Source: Deltaproteobacteria bacterium UBA2385 | GTDB lineage: Bacteria > Myxococcota_A > UBA796 > UBA2385 | NCBI GenBank assembly: GCA_002343455.1 | Contig: DDSR01000405.1 | Coordinates: 1 to 25,821, forward strand | Length of the DNA: 25,821 bases | Reading direction: 5' to 3' | In this document: piece by piece, positions 15,491-22,624 of the stretch | Numbering within the stretch: the first letter of the stretch is position 1 | Layout: each line of letters starts with the position of its first letter | Made by a program: the position numbers and the translations under genes | The notes under the pieces: generated by a model | The model's database searches: none | Seen by the model: the letters and a program-made list of their open reading frames with translations, nothing else | What the model was told of the DNA's origin: nothing

Positions 15491-16608
15491 GGCTGCGGGC
15501 TCCCCGAGGCAATGCCGAGCTGGCCCATCAGCTCGTCCAGGCTGGAGACGAAGCGCTGCAGGTCGGCAGGCTGGACCTGGCCGATGCAGCCGACCCGGAA
15601 GGAGGGCCGGCGGGTCAGCTTGCCGGGGTAGATGGCGAAGCCGCGCTCCACCAGGCCCTGGTAGACCCGCTCGAAGTCCCAGGCGGGGTCGGCCGGCTGG
15701 TGAAAGGTCAGGATGATCGGGGCCTGGTCGGCTTCGGGCAGCAGCAGCTGGAAGCCCAGCGACCGCATGCCCTCCAGCAGGACCCGGGCGTTCTGCGTGT
15801 AGCGGAGGCCTCGCCCGGCGACGCCACCTTCGGCCCGGTGCAGGGTCAGCGCGGCGTCCAGCGCGGCGATCACATGGGTCGGCGGGGTGAAGCGCCACTG
15901 GCCGTCCAGCTCCCGGCGACGCCACTGCTCGTGCAGGTCCAGGCTGATGCTGGGGCTGCGGCCGGCGCTGCGCTCCAGCAGCGCGCGGCGGGCCAGGACG
16001 AAGGCCACCCCGGGCACCCCCTCCAGGCACTTGTTCGCCGAGGCGGCGATCGCGTCGATCGCCCCGATCGCCGGCCCCAATGGCAAGGCGCCGAACGCGC
16101 TCATCGCGTCCACCAGCAGGCGGCGGCCCTGGCGCTGCACCAGGGCGGCCAGCTCCTCCAGCGGGTTGAGCCGCCCGGTGGTCGTCTCGCAGTGCACCAC
16201 CGCCACGGCCTCGATCTCGGGATGGGCCTGCAGGGCGCGCTCGATGGCGCCCAGATCGAGGGGGGCCTCGTCGCCGCTGTCGACGCGCAGCAGGGGGCGC
16301 CCCATGCGCTGCCGCATCGTGCTCATCCGGCTGCCGTATGCGCCGTTCTCGGCCACCAGCAGCGGGGCGGTCGGCGACACGAGGCTGCCCAGCATCGCCT
16401 CGACCGCGAAGCTGCCGCTGCCCTGCAGGGGCACGCAGACCCAGTCGCCATCAGGGTCCTCGGCCTGGACGAGCGAGGCGATGCCGGCCCAGGTCCGGGT
16501 ATCCATGGCCAGGAAGTCGGGATCCCGGCTGCCGCGATCCTCGGTCATCGCCCGGCGGGTCTGGACGTGGGTCGAGAGGGGGCCCGGAGTCAGCAGGAGG
16601 GGGCTCAT
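15487..16608 (-). CDS. phnW: 2-aminoethylphosphonate:pyruvate transaminase
   Basis: A 373-residue fold-type I PLP aminotransferase. LLLTPGPLSTHVQTRRAM at residues 4-21 is the PhnW N-terminal signature. GSGSFAVEAM (63-72), D167 in LVDAMSAFG and the PLP lysine K193 in SANKCLEG follow. It converts 2-aminoethylphosphonate and pyruvate to phosphonoacetaldehyde and alanine. The ATG overlaps the upstream PhoD-like gene's stop by 4 nt, and its own stop overlaps phnX, giving a three-gene coupled operon. The direct coupling to a phosphatase-like lipoprotein is unusual. Confidence 0.97.
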   Translation of the reverse strand: MSPLLLTPGPLSTHVQTRRAMTEDRGSRDPDFLAMDTRTWAGIASLVQAEDPDGDWVCVPLQGSGSFAVEAMLGSLVSPTAPLLVAENGAYGSRMSTMRQRMGRPLLRVDSGDEAPLDLGAIERALQAHPEIEAVAVVHCETTTGRLNPLEELAALVQRQGRRLLVDAMSAFGALPLGPAIGAIDAIAASANKCLEGVPGVAFVLARRALLERSAGRSPSISLDLHEQWRRRELDGQWRFTPPTHVIAALDAALTLHRAEGGVAGRGLRYTQNARVLLEGMRSLGFQLLLPEADQAPIILTFHQPADPAWDFERVYQGLVERGFAIYPGKLTRRPSFRVGCIGQVQPADLQRFVSSLDELMGQLGIASGSPQP

Positions 16609-18149
16609 CGAGGGGGCTCCGCGCCGGGCTGCAGGAGGAGGGTGGAGCCGGGGATGGCCGCGCCACTCTCGTCGTGGAGCTCGATGGTCAGCGCGCCATC
16701 GGCCTCGATCGCCAGGCGGGCGAAGGTGAAGACCTCGCCCACCGAGAAGTGCTCGACCGGCGCGAAGCTCGGGTCCAGCGGCCCCGGAGGTCCCGTCCAG
16801 GCGCGCAAGGGGCCGCTGACCACCTCGGTCACCGGCACCCCGCCGTTGTCGTAGCGGAGCACCCGGGAGTGGTGGACGTCGGTGGTCACGAAGACCACCC
16901 CCGGGCGGCCGAGCTCCCGGATCCGGCCCAGGATCGTCCCCAGCTCGTGCTCGAAGCCCGTGGCGGCCGAGCCATCGGCGCTGCCCTCGGGCGTGCCGGG
17001 ATCGCCGGTCCCGCTGGCCCAGCCGTCTCGTCCGCGCTGCCAGGCCTCGCTGCCGGTCGGGATCGAGAGGGGGACGCTGGTGCTGACGACCCTCCAGGTG
17101 GCGTCGCTGGACTCCAGCGTCGCGAGCAGCCAGGCGAGCTGTTCGGCCCCCAGCATCGACTTCTCGGGCCCATCGGGCTGGTCGTTGGGCGCCCGGAAGC
17201 TGCGGTTGTCGAGCACGATCAGCTCGAGGTGCTGGCCCCAGCGCAGCCGTCGGTGGACGGGGCCCGGCGTGGCCTGGGGATCGATCGGGTTCCAGGCCAG
17301 CAGGGCGGCTCGGGCCTGCTCGATCGCCACCGGGAAGCCCGCCCGCTCCGCATCCCCCGTGCGCCAGGTCGTCCAGCCCCCCCAGTCGTTGACCAGCTCG
17401 TGGTCGTCCCACTGCACGACGACCGGCACATCCTCGAGGAAGGCCTGGAGCTGGGGATCGGCCCGGTGGTAGGCCCACCAGCCGTCCAGGGCGCGGCGGG
17501 TGGCCGCCGGGTCGGTCCAGTCGACGCCGCGGATGTCCTGGGGGTGGCCTTCGTCGAGCTGGACATTCGCGCTGCCGTCGGGGGCGGTGGGAGGGCAGCT
17601 CCCGTCGGCGTAGATCATGTCGCCGTTCAGGATCGCGAGGTCCGGTCGGAGCCCGCGCATCGCCTGGAAGATCCCGTAGCCCTCGGGCGGCCGACACCAG
17701 CCCTGCCCCCCCAGGTCACCGCCCACCAGCAATGTGACGGCGGCCCGGTCCTCGGCGAGCGGGGCCGTCTTCAGCCGGCCCTCGGCCTCTCGCCCGTCCC
17801 CGGTGAGGACCCGGTAGCCGTACTCGGTGTCGGGCTGCAGGCCCTCCAGGCGCAGGTGCGCCGTGGGAGCCGCCGGCGGCGAGGCCGGACCGATCATCGC
17901 GCTGCGGGACTGGATCTCCTTCTGGGGATCGTCCAGCTGCCAGGCCTCCGCTCGGACCCGGGCCAGCCCTCCGCTCCAGGTCCAGAGCACCGCGCTGTCC
18001 GGGCCGATGTCGCCCGAGGCCACCCAGGGCTGGGCGGTGATCGACGGGGGGCGAGGGGGCGTGGGGAGCGCCGGCGCGTCCGAGGGCGCGGGGGCCTGGG
18101 GTTGGCAGGTGCAGCCCAGCAGGGCGAGGAGCAGCGGGACGGAGGACAT
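16605..18149 (-). CDS. PhoD-like metallophosphatase/phosphodiesterase lipoprotein
   Basis: The 514-residue product has a very short signal peptide and lipobox LALLGC (Cys13), a Pro-rich linker to about residue 35, and a PhoD N-terminal fibronectin-like domain (about 36-130; WVASGDIGPDSAVLWTW). A PhoD metallophosphatase domain follows: GGDLGGQG, NGDMIYADG, WDDHELVNDWGG and VFVTTDVHHSRV carry the metal ligands. PhoD enzymes hydrolyse phosphodiesters and monoesters outside the cytoplasm using Ca/Fe-type centres. Most PhoD proteins use the Tat route; this one looks like a Sec lipoprotein. No ribosome binding site precedes the ATG at 18147-18149. Being first in the phnW-phnX operon, it may release aminoethylphosphonate from esters (inference). 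Confidence 0.85.
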   Translation of the reverse strand: MSSVPLLLALLGCTCQPQAPAPSDAPALPTPPRPPSITAQPWVASGDIGPDSAVLWTWSGGLARVRAEAWQLDDPQKEIQSRSAMIGPASPPAAPTAHLRLEGLQPDTEYGYRVLTGDGREAEGRLKTAPLAEDRAAVTLLVGGDLGGQGWCRPPEGYGIFQAMRGLRPDLAILNGDMIYADGSCPPTAPDGSANVQLDEGHPQDIRGVDWTDPAATRRALDGWWAYHRADPQLQAFLEDVPVVVQWDDHELVNDWGGWTTWRTGDAERAGFPVAIEQARAALLAWNPIDPQATPGPVHRRLRWGQHLELIVLDNRSFRAPNDQPDGPEKSMLGAEQLAWLLATLESSDATWRVVSTSVPLSIPTGSEAWQRGRDGWASGTGDPGTPEGSADGSAATGFEHELGTILGRIRELGRPGVVFVTTDVHHSRVLRYDNGGVPVTEVVSGPLRAWTGPPGPLDPSFAPVEHFSVGEVFTFARLAIEADGALTIELHDESGAAIPGSTLLLQPGAEPPR

Positions 18150-18294
18150 GCCGGTCCGATAATTCGCGGGTCGCGGGTCTGGCGGGCCCTGCGGGGCAGC
18201 CCGGTGACGCGGAGGGCACGCTCTGGTGGCGTCGAGCGCTGGCCCTTGCGTCCACCGGGGAGGCGTGGCACCGTGCGCCGCTCGGAGGGAGAGG
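18150..18294. promoter_or_regulatory. Divergent intergenic region, PhoD-phnWX / transporter
   Basis: This 145-bp region separates the divergent PhoD-like and transporter genes. An AT-rich patch, GATAATT on the plus strand at 18158-18164, is the only such patch. Read plus it offers GATAAT (5 of 6 to the -10 consensus) with a 120-nt leader to the transporter. Read minus it offers AATTAT, 9 nt before the PhoD-like ATG. No clear -35 box or Pho box (paired CTGTCAT-like repeats) was seen. GGAGG at 18284-18288 serves the transporter. Confidence 0.4.
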
Positions 18295-19599
18295 ATGTCC
18301 CAGGCTTCGTCGGGTGCCCTGCAGCGGAGCAGCCCGGTCACCCGCTGGGTGGCGCGGACCAACGCCCCGACCTTCGCGATCTACACGATCGCAGCGGCCT
18401 TCTCGACCTACTTCTGCATGTACGCCTTTCGCAAGGCCTTCGCCGTCGGCACCTTCGCCGGCACGGTCGACCTGCCGCTGGTCGGCTCGATCGACCTGAA
18501 GATCCTGCTGATCATCAGCCAGGTGCTCGGCTACTGCCTCTCCAAGTTCATGGGCATCAAGGTCGTCAGCGAGATGACCGGCGAGCGCCGGGCGACCGCC
18601 CTGGTCGGGGTCATCGGCATCTCCTGGCTGGCCCTGCTGCTCTTCGCGGTGCTGCCCGGGCCCTGGAAGGCCCTGGCCCTCTTCCTCAACGGCCTGCCCC
18701 TGGGCATGGTCTGGGGCCTCACCTTCGGCTTCCTGGAGGGTCGGCGGCTGACCGAGGTGCTGGGGGCCGGCCTGTCGGCCAGCTACATCGTCGCCAGCGG
18801 CGCGGTCAAGACCGTCGGCAAGCTGACCCTCGACTACGGCATCGACGAGTACTGGATGCCCTTCGCGGTAGGCGCCTTGTTCTTCCCGCCCCTCTGCCTC
18901 GCCGTCTGGCTGCTCGCGCGGCTGCCTCCGCCGACGGCCGAGGACGAGGCCCTGCGCACGAAGCGCCAGCCGATGGACGCCCGGGCCCGCAAGCAGTTCA
19001 CCCTGGCCTTCCTGCCCGGCCTGGCCATGTTGACCCTGCTCTACATCCTGCTGACCGCCTACCGCGACTTCCGGGACAACTTCGCCCGCGAGATCTGGGA
19101 TGCCCTGGGCTACTCGGCCTCGCCCGGCATCATGACCACCAGCGAGCTGCCCATCGCCGGCGGTGTCTTGCTCGTGCTGGCCCTGCTGATGCTGATCAAG
19201 GACAACCGCAAGGCGCTGATCGCGGTCCACCTGATCATGCTGGGCGGGACCGTCCTGATCGGCGCCAGCACCTGGGCCTGGCAGGCGGGGCTGATCGGTC
19301 CGGCCGCCTGGATGATCTCGGTCGGCCTGGGGCTGTACATCGGCTACGTGCCCTACGGTTGCGTGCTCTTCGATCGCCTGATCGCCGCGGTGGGCTTCGC
19401 GGGCACCGCGGGCTTCATGATCTACGTCACCGACGCCTTCGGATACCTTGGCAGCGTCGCCTTGATGCTCTACAAGAACTTCGGTCAGGCCGAGCTGTCC
19501 TGGCTGGACTTCTTCGTCCGCTTCTCCTGGGTGACCTTCTGGGCATGCGGAGCCTGCTTCGTGGGTTCGATGTTCTACTTCGCCTGGAAGACCCGCTGA
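18295..19599 (+). CDS. MFS-like 12-TM transporter, DUF5690-type
   Basis: A 434-residue integral membrane protein with about 12 hydrophobic helices in two halves, split by a charged cytoplasmic loop near residues 215-235. The N-terminal segment FAIYTIAAAFSTYFCMYAFRKAFAV resembles sugar-phosphate-type MFS carriers and the DUF5690 group. The C-terminal half has conserved-looking YRDFRDNFAREIWDALGY. The ATG at 18295 follows a GGAGG site with good spacing. Divergence from the AEP-degrading operon suggests it imports AEP or a related compound; that is inference from context. The substrate is not readable from sequence. Confidence 0.8.
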   Translation: MSQASSGALQRSSPVTRWVARTNAPTFAIYTIAAAFSTYFCMYAFRKAFAVGTFAGTVDLPLVGSIDLKILLIISQVLGYCLSKFMGIKVVSEMTGERRATALVGVIGISWLALLLFAVLPGPWKALALFLNGLPLGMVWGLTFGFLEGRRLTEVLGAGLSASYIVASGAVKTVGKLTLDYGIDEYWMPFAVGALFFPPLCLAVWLLARLPPPTAEDEALRTKRQPMDARARKQFTLAFLPGLAMLTLLYILLTAYRDFRDNFAREIWDALGYSASPGIMTTSELPIAGGVLLVLALLMLIKDNRKALIAVHLIMLGGTVLIGASTWAWQAGLIGPAAWMISVGLGLYIGYVPYGCVLFDRLIAAVGFAGTAGFMIYVTDAFGYLGSVALMLYKNFGQAELSWLDFFVRFSWVTFWACGACFVGSMFYFAWKTR

Positions 19600-19621
19600 C
19601 CCCTCCTCCTGGAGCCCCCCT

Positions 19622-20077
19622 GTGACGTCCTTGATCCTCGTCGCCCTGCTCTCCTCCTGGACCTCGGTCGCCTCGGCCGACGAGGGCATCGACAACCTGC
19701 TGAACAACATCCCCACCATCGAGAACCCCGACTCCACCAAGGAGTCCGACACGCCGCCGCCCCCGCCCGACATGCCCTTCACCGCCTATGTCGACCTGGT
19801 GCGGGCCCAGGTGCTCGCCGCCTGGAGCCCCAAGGCCGGGGCCATCAAGAAGAACCCGGGCCTGGAGACCCGCCTCGTGCTGCAGATCGACCCCTCGGGC
19901 CAGGTGCTCGCGCTCAAGCCGATGGTGCTCTCGGGCGACAAGAAGTTCGACGCCAGCGCCGTCAAGGCGGTCAACGAGGCCGGCGCCCTGCCCGCCCCGG
20001 CGCCAAACCTGGTCACGGTCGCGGCCGAGGGCGTGGTCGTCATCTTCAACGGGCGCGACTGGCTGAAGGCTCGTTAA
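19622..20077 (+). CDS. Periplasmic TonB/TolA C-terminus-like protein
   Basis: A 151-residue protein with a GTG start 7 nt after GGAG. A signal peptide runs to about ASA-DE (residue 19). A Pro-rich spacer (TPPPPPD) precedes a domain of about 95 residues: AYVDLVRAQVLAAW, then LVLQIDPSGQV, then FDASAVKAVNEAGALPAPAP. This is the arrangement of TonB/TolA C-terminal domains, which bind outer-membrane partners. Unlike TonB, the N-terminus looks cleavable, so it is probably a soluble periplasmic protein. It lies 22 bp after the transporter and may be co-transcribed with it and with the next two genes. Confidence 0.65.
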   Translation: MTSLILVALLSSWTSVASADEGIDNLLNNIPTIENPDSTKESDTPPPPPDMPFTAYVDLVRAQVLAAWSPKAGAIKKNPGLETRLVLQIDPSGQVLALKPMVLSGDKKFDASAVKAVNEAGALPAPAPNLVTVAAEGVVVIFNGRDWLKAR

Positions 20078-20096
20078 GGCAGAGCTCCTCCTCCGG

Positions 20097-20690
20097 ATGG
20101 ATGCGATGCTGCCCGACCTCCCCGACCTCGACGCGATGTTGAACCCGCTCGATCCGGCCTCCTCCGAGGCGGCCTGGAGGGCCCTGCTCCCCCTGGCCCG
20201 CCAGCACGGCCTGGACGCCGAGCTCTGCCTGCTCACCCGCATCGCGCGGGCGCAGGGCATGCAGGGCCACTTCGACGAGGCCCAGGCCACGCTGGACGAC
20301 GTCGAGTCGCGGGCCCCCGGGGCCGGTCGCGAGGTCGTGGTGCGCATGCTGGTGGCTGAGGGCTCCATCCTGCGCAAGAGCGGGCTGGCCGAGGCTGCCG
20401 CGGCCTTCTTCGAGGACGCCTTCGGCATCGCCACCCAGGAGGGCTTCGACGAGCTGGCCATCGACGCGGCCATCCTGCTCGGCGAGGTGCTGCCCCCGGA
20501 CCCGGCCCTGGAGTGGCTGCACGTCGGCATCGGCGTGGCCGAGCGCAGCACCCGTCCGGCGGCGCGGGCCCGGCTGCCCAGCCTGCTGCAGCGGACCGAG
20601 GCGGCCTTCCTGGCCCGGGGAGACGGCGATCGCGCCCAGGCCCTGCGGGTCCGGCGGGACGCCCTCCACGAGGACGACGATGCGAGCTGA
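20097..20690 (+). CDS. TPR-like helical repeat protein
   Basis: A 197-residue cytoplasmic protein without signal or TM segment. Residues about 20-170 consist of alternating amphipathic Ala/Leu-rich helices with TPR-like pattern, for example LCLLTRIARAQGMQGHFDEA and GSILRKSGLAEAAAAFFEDA. It is probably a scaffold for protein contacts. The first ATG (20097) lacks a clear ribosome binding site; a second ATG two codons on (20106) is an alternative. The gene starts 19 bp after the TonB-like gene and overlaps the next gene by 11 nt. Partner and process are unknown. Confidence 0.7.
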   Translation: MDAMLPDLPDLDAMLNPLDPASSEAAWRALLPLARQHGLDAELCLLTRIARAQGMQGHFDEAQATLDDVESRAPGAGREVVVRMLVAEGSILRKSGLAEAAAAFFEDAFGIATQEGFDELAIDAAILLGEVLPPDPALEWLHVGIGVAERSTRPAARARLPSLLQRTEAAFLARGDGDRAQALRVRRDALHEDDDAS

Positions 20691-21132
20691 GCTGCTGGAG
20701 GGCGCCAGCCCGCTGCCCGCCGGCGCTGGCTTCCAGGCCTGGGAGCTCCCGGCGGTCGACAGCCCGGCCGAGGCCGAGCGCCTGCTGGAGCTGGTGCTCG
20801 CCCTGCTGACCGACTCGCGGGCGGCGGTGATCCGGGCCGAGGCCTCTCCCGGCGGCCCCGAGGGCTCGCCCACGGCCTGGGTCGAGCTGGCCGCGGACCA
20901 GTGGCGCCTCCCCGACGAGGAGATCGACCTGGGCGATCTGCTGGACCTGCTCAGCGGGGAGAGCTGGCAGCTCGCCGGCTTCGACGCGAACGCGCCGACC
21001 GCCCTGGCTCCGCTCGACCTCTACGAAGACCTCGACGAGGCCGCCGCGGTCTTGCAGAGCAGCGGGGCGGACTGGGTCCTGGACGTCTGGACCGACGCCC
21101 TGCCCTACCGGCTGCTGCGCCGCGCTCCCTGA
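20680..21132 (+). CDS. Uncharacterised acidic protein
   Basis: A 150-residue acidic protein (many Asp/Glu), without signal peptide, TM helix or Cys. I recognise no family. It alternates predicted helices (AEAERLLELVLALLTDS) with strands (AAVIRAE, TAWVELA) and ends in a LLDLLSG/LYEDLDEAAAVLQ helical part. Its ATG lies inside the last codons of the TPR-like gene (11-nt overlap), so the two are co-translated and may interact. It converges on the DUF4241-type gene with only 9 bp between stops. Confidence 0.65.
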   Translation: MRAELLEGASPLPAGAGFQAWELPAVDSPAEAERLLELVLALLTDSRAAVIRAEASPGGPEGSPTAWVELAADQWRLPDEEIDLGDLLDLLSGESWQLAGFDANAPTALAPLDLYEDLDEAAAVLQSSGADWVLDVWTDALPYRLLRRAP

Positions 21133-21141
21133 GCCCCCCGC

Positions 21142-22233
21142 TCAGAGCGGCTTGACCCCCACGCGGAGCACGATCTCCAGGCGGGCGATGGCCCCGGCTT
21201 CGGGCGGCTCCGGCAGCCAGATCCGGTAGCCCTCGGTCGTCTGGACCAGCTCGACGGGCTGGCCATCGGCATCCCAGGCCTGGATGCGCGGGAAGGCGAT
21301 GCGGGCGTCGCGGGCGATGCTGCGGGCGTCGATGGCCATCCAGCAGGGGGCGCCGGTGGTGGGCACGGTCTCGCCGGGGTGGGCCCGGCGCAGCTCGATG
21401 CCCAGCTCTTCGAGCAGCGGCGAGGCCAGGATCCCCGGGGGCCAGCCGGCCGGCTTCGTGATGGTGGCGATCGCCTCGTCCGGCTCGACCAGGACCAGGA
21501 AGTCGGCCACCACCTCGACCGGGTTGCCCTCGGCGTCGACGCCGACGTAGAGCTCGACGCTGCCCTCCCCGTCGCCCGCCGGGCAGAAGGCGAGGTCCGT
21601 GGGGCCCATGCCGCGGGTCGCCAGCAGCTCGGCCGCGAGGGGGTCGGCCTCGACCGCCCGCAGGATCGCGGCGTGCAGGCGGGCGCTGGCCGAGGAGAGG
21701 GCCTGGGCCGCGGCGGGGGAGAGGAAGGCACACAGCCCGCTGCTGAGGGTGAACTGGCCCGCCCAGCGCCAGTCCACCGGGGCGGCCGCGTCGAAGCGCA
21801 CCCGGGCGGCGGCGACGCGTTCTTCGGAGCGGCCATCGGCGTCCTGGAAGCGGGCCCGGCTGATCTCGACGGGGTAGGCCGCGGCGGGCAGGCGGACCGG
21901 CAGGGCCAGCGGCAGATCGGGTCCCATCGGGTCGCCCGCGTGCAAGCCCCCGGCCTCGTCCAGCTGCAGGCTGCCGATGGCCTGGACCCGGACCTCGATG
22001 CGCTCGCCCGGTCGCTCGATCTGCAAGCCGTCGGTGAAGGCCCGCACGAAGTCCGAGCGAAAGCCCGCCCCGGTGCCGATGGGCGGCGCGGGCAGCGGTC
22101 CCAGGGTTGGGAAGCGGATCGCGGGCGGGGCCGCCGGGCTCTCGAGGTCGAGCGCTGGCGTCGGCGCCGCGGACGAGCCCCCGCATCCGGGAAGGAGGAG
22201 GGCGAGGGCGAGGAGGGACGGAGGGCCGCGCAC
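21142..22233 (-). CDS. DUF4241-type lipoprotein
   Basis: The 363-residue product has a signal peptide with lipobox LLLPGC (Cys17) and a Pro-rich linker. A region at about residues 90-260 resembles DUF4241: LRLPAAAYPVEIS-like start (VRLPAAAYPVEIS here), RVAAARVRFDAAAPVDW, AFLSPAAAQAL, and GEGSVELYVGVDAEGNPVEVVADFLVLV. The C-terminal extension of about 100 residues is beta-rich and of unknown type. DUF4241 proteins have no established biochemical role, so I assign none. The start is GTG; a TATGGT -10-like box lies 6 nt before it and no ribosome binding site is visible. Confidence 0.7.
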   Translation of the reverse strand: MRGPPSLLALALLLPGCGGSSAAPTPALDLESPAAPPAIRFPTLGPLPAPPIGTGAGFRSDFVRAFTDGLQIERPGERIEVRVQAIGSLQLDEAGGLHAGDPMGPDLPLALPVRLPAAAYPVEISRARFQDADGRSEERVAAARVRFDAAAPVDWRWAGQFTLSSGLCAFLSPAAAQALSSASARLHAAILRAVEADPLAAELLATRGMGPTDLAFCPAGDGEGSVELYVGVDAEGNPVEVVADFLVLVEPDEAIATITKPAGWPPGILASPLLEELGIELRRAHPGETVPTTGAPCWMAIDARSIARDARIAFPRIQAWDADGQPVELVQTTEGYRIWLPEPPEAGAIARLEIVLRVGVKPL

Positions 22234-22239
22234 GAGCGG

Positions 22240-22273
22240 ACCATAGCGCGCGCGGGGAGGCCGGGGCTATGGT
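22240..22273. promoter_or_regulatory. Symmetric divergent promoter/operator palindrome
   Basis: Perfect 8-bp inverted repeat ACCATAGC (22240-22247) and GCTATGGT (22266-22273) with an 18-nt GC-rich spacer, lying between two divergent lipoprotein genes. Each arm contains TATGGT reading outward: 6 nt before the minus-strand GTG (22233), and 9 nt before the GGAGG site of the plus-strand gene. It may be twin -10 boxes, an operator for a dimeric regulator, or both. No -35 box was recognised. Confidence 0.45.
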
Positions 22274-22291
22274 GCCACCGATGGAGGTGGG

Positions 22292-22624
22292 ATGGGTGTC
22301 GTGCTGATGCTGCTCCTGGCGGCCTGCGAGCAGAAGACCGAGCCCTGCGAGATCGTCGGGCAGGAGTGGAGCGAGGAGCTGGCCCGGGTGCAGGCCTGCG
22401 AGGTCGACGCGGACTGCGGCTACCCGATCCCGGGGACCAGCTGCGGCTGCACGCAGAACCTCGTGGCCGCCAACGACGCCGACATCGAGCAGCTCCTCTA
22501 CATCAAGCAGGTCGGCGACGACGTCGGCTGCGAGCTGGTCGAGCCTACGGACTGCGACTGCCCCGACGCCGACGGCTTCGTCTGCGACGACGGGACCTGC
22601 GCCTGGTCCTATGTGGGGGGCTGA
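22292..22624 (+). CDS. Small Cys-rich lipoprotein
   Basis: A 110-residue product with a short signal peptide and lipobox LLAAC (Cys12), then about 98 residues with nine further Cys, including CEVDADCGYP, SCGCTQN, DCDCPDADGFVCDDGTC. The even spacing suggests several disulfides in an oxidising compartment. Such Cys-rich small lipoproteins are common in myxobacterial genomes (general knowledge); no function is known. GGAGG at 22283-22287 fixes the ATG. Its last 14 nt overlap the next gene. Confidence 0.75.
   Translation: MGVVLMLLLAACEQKTEPCEIVGQEWSEELARVQACEVDADCGYPIPGTSCGCTQNLVAANDADIEQLLYIKQVGDDVGCELVEPTDCDCPDADGFVCDDGTCAWSYVGG

Noticed and set aside
13683..15512. Long N-terminal extension of the rnd frame (total 986 codons)
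   Set aside because: The extra part is antisense to the BtaA-like gene and a frame shadow of phnX; the RNase D fold begins right after the ATG at 13682.
16338..19625. Plus-strand open frame of 1095 codons over phnW, the PhoD-like gene and the transporter
   Set aside because: It is antisense to two well-supported enzymes and out of frame with the transporter, with Arg/Gly/Pro-rich composition.
17716..19782. Minus-strand open frame of 688 codons opposite the transporter
   Set aside because: The plus-strand transporter has about 12 clear TM helices and a good ribosome binding site; the antisense frame is Gln/Asp/Gly/His-rich without domains.
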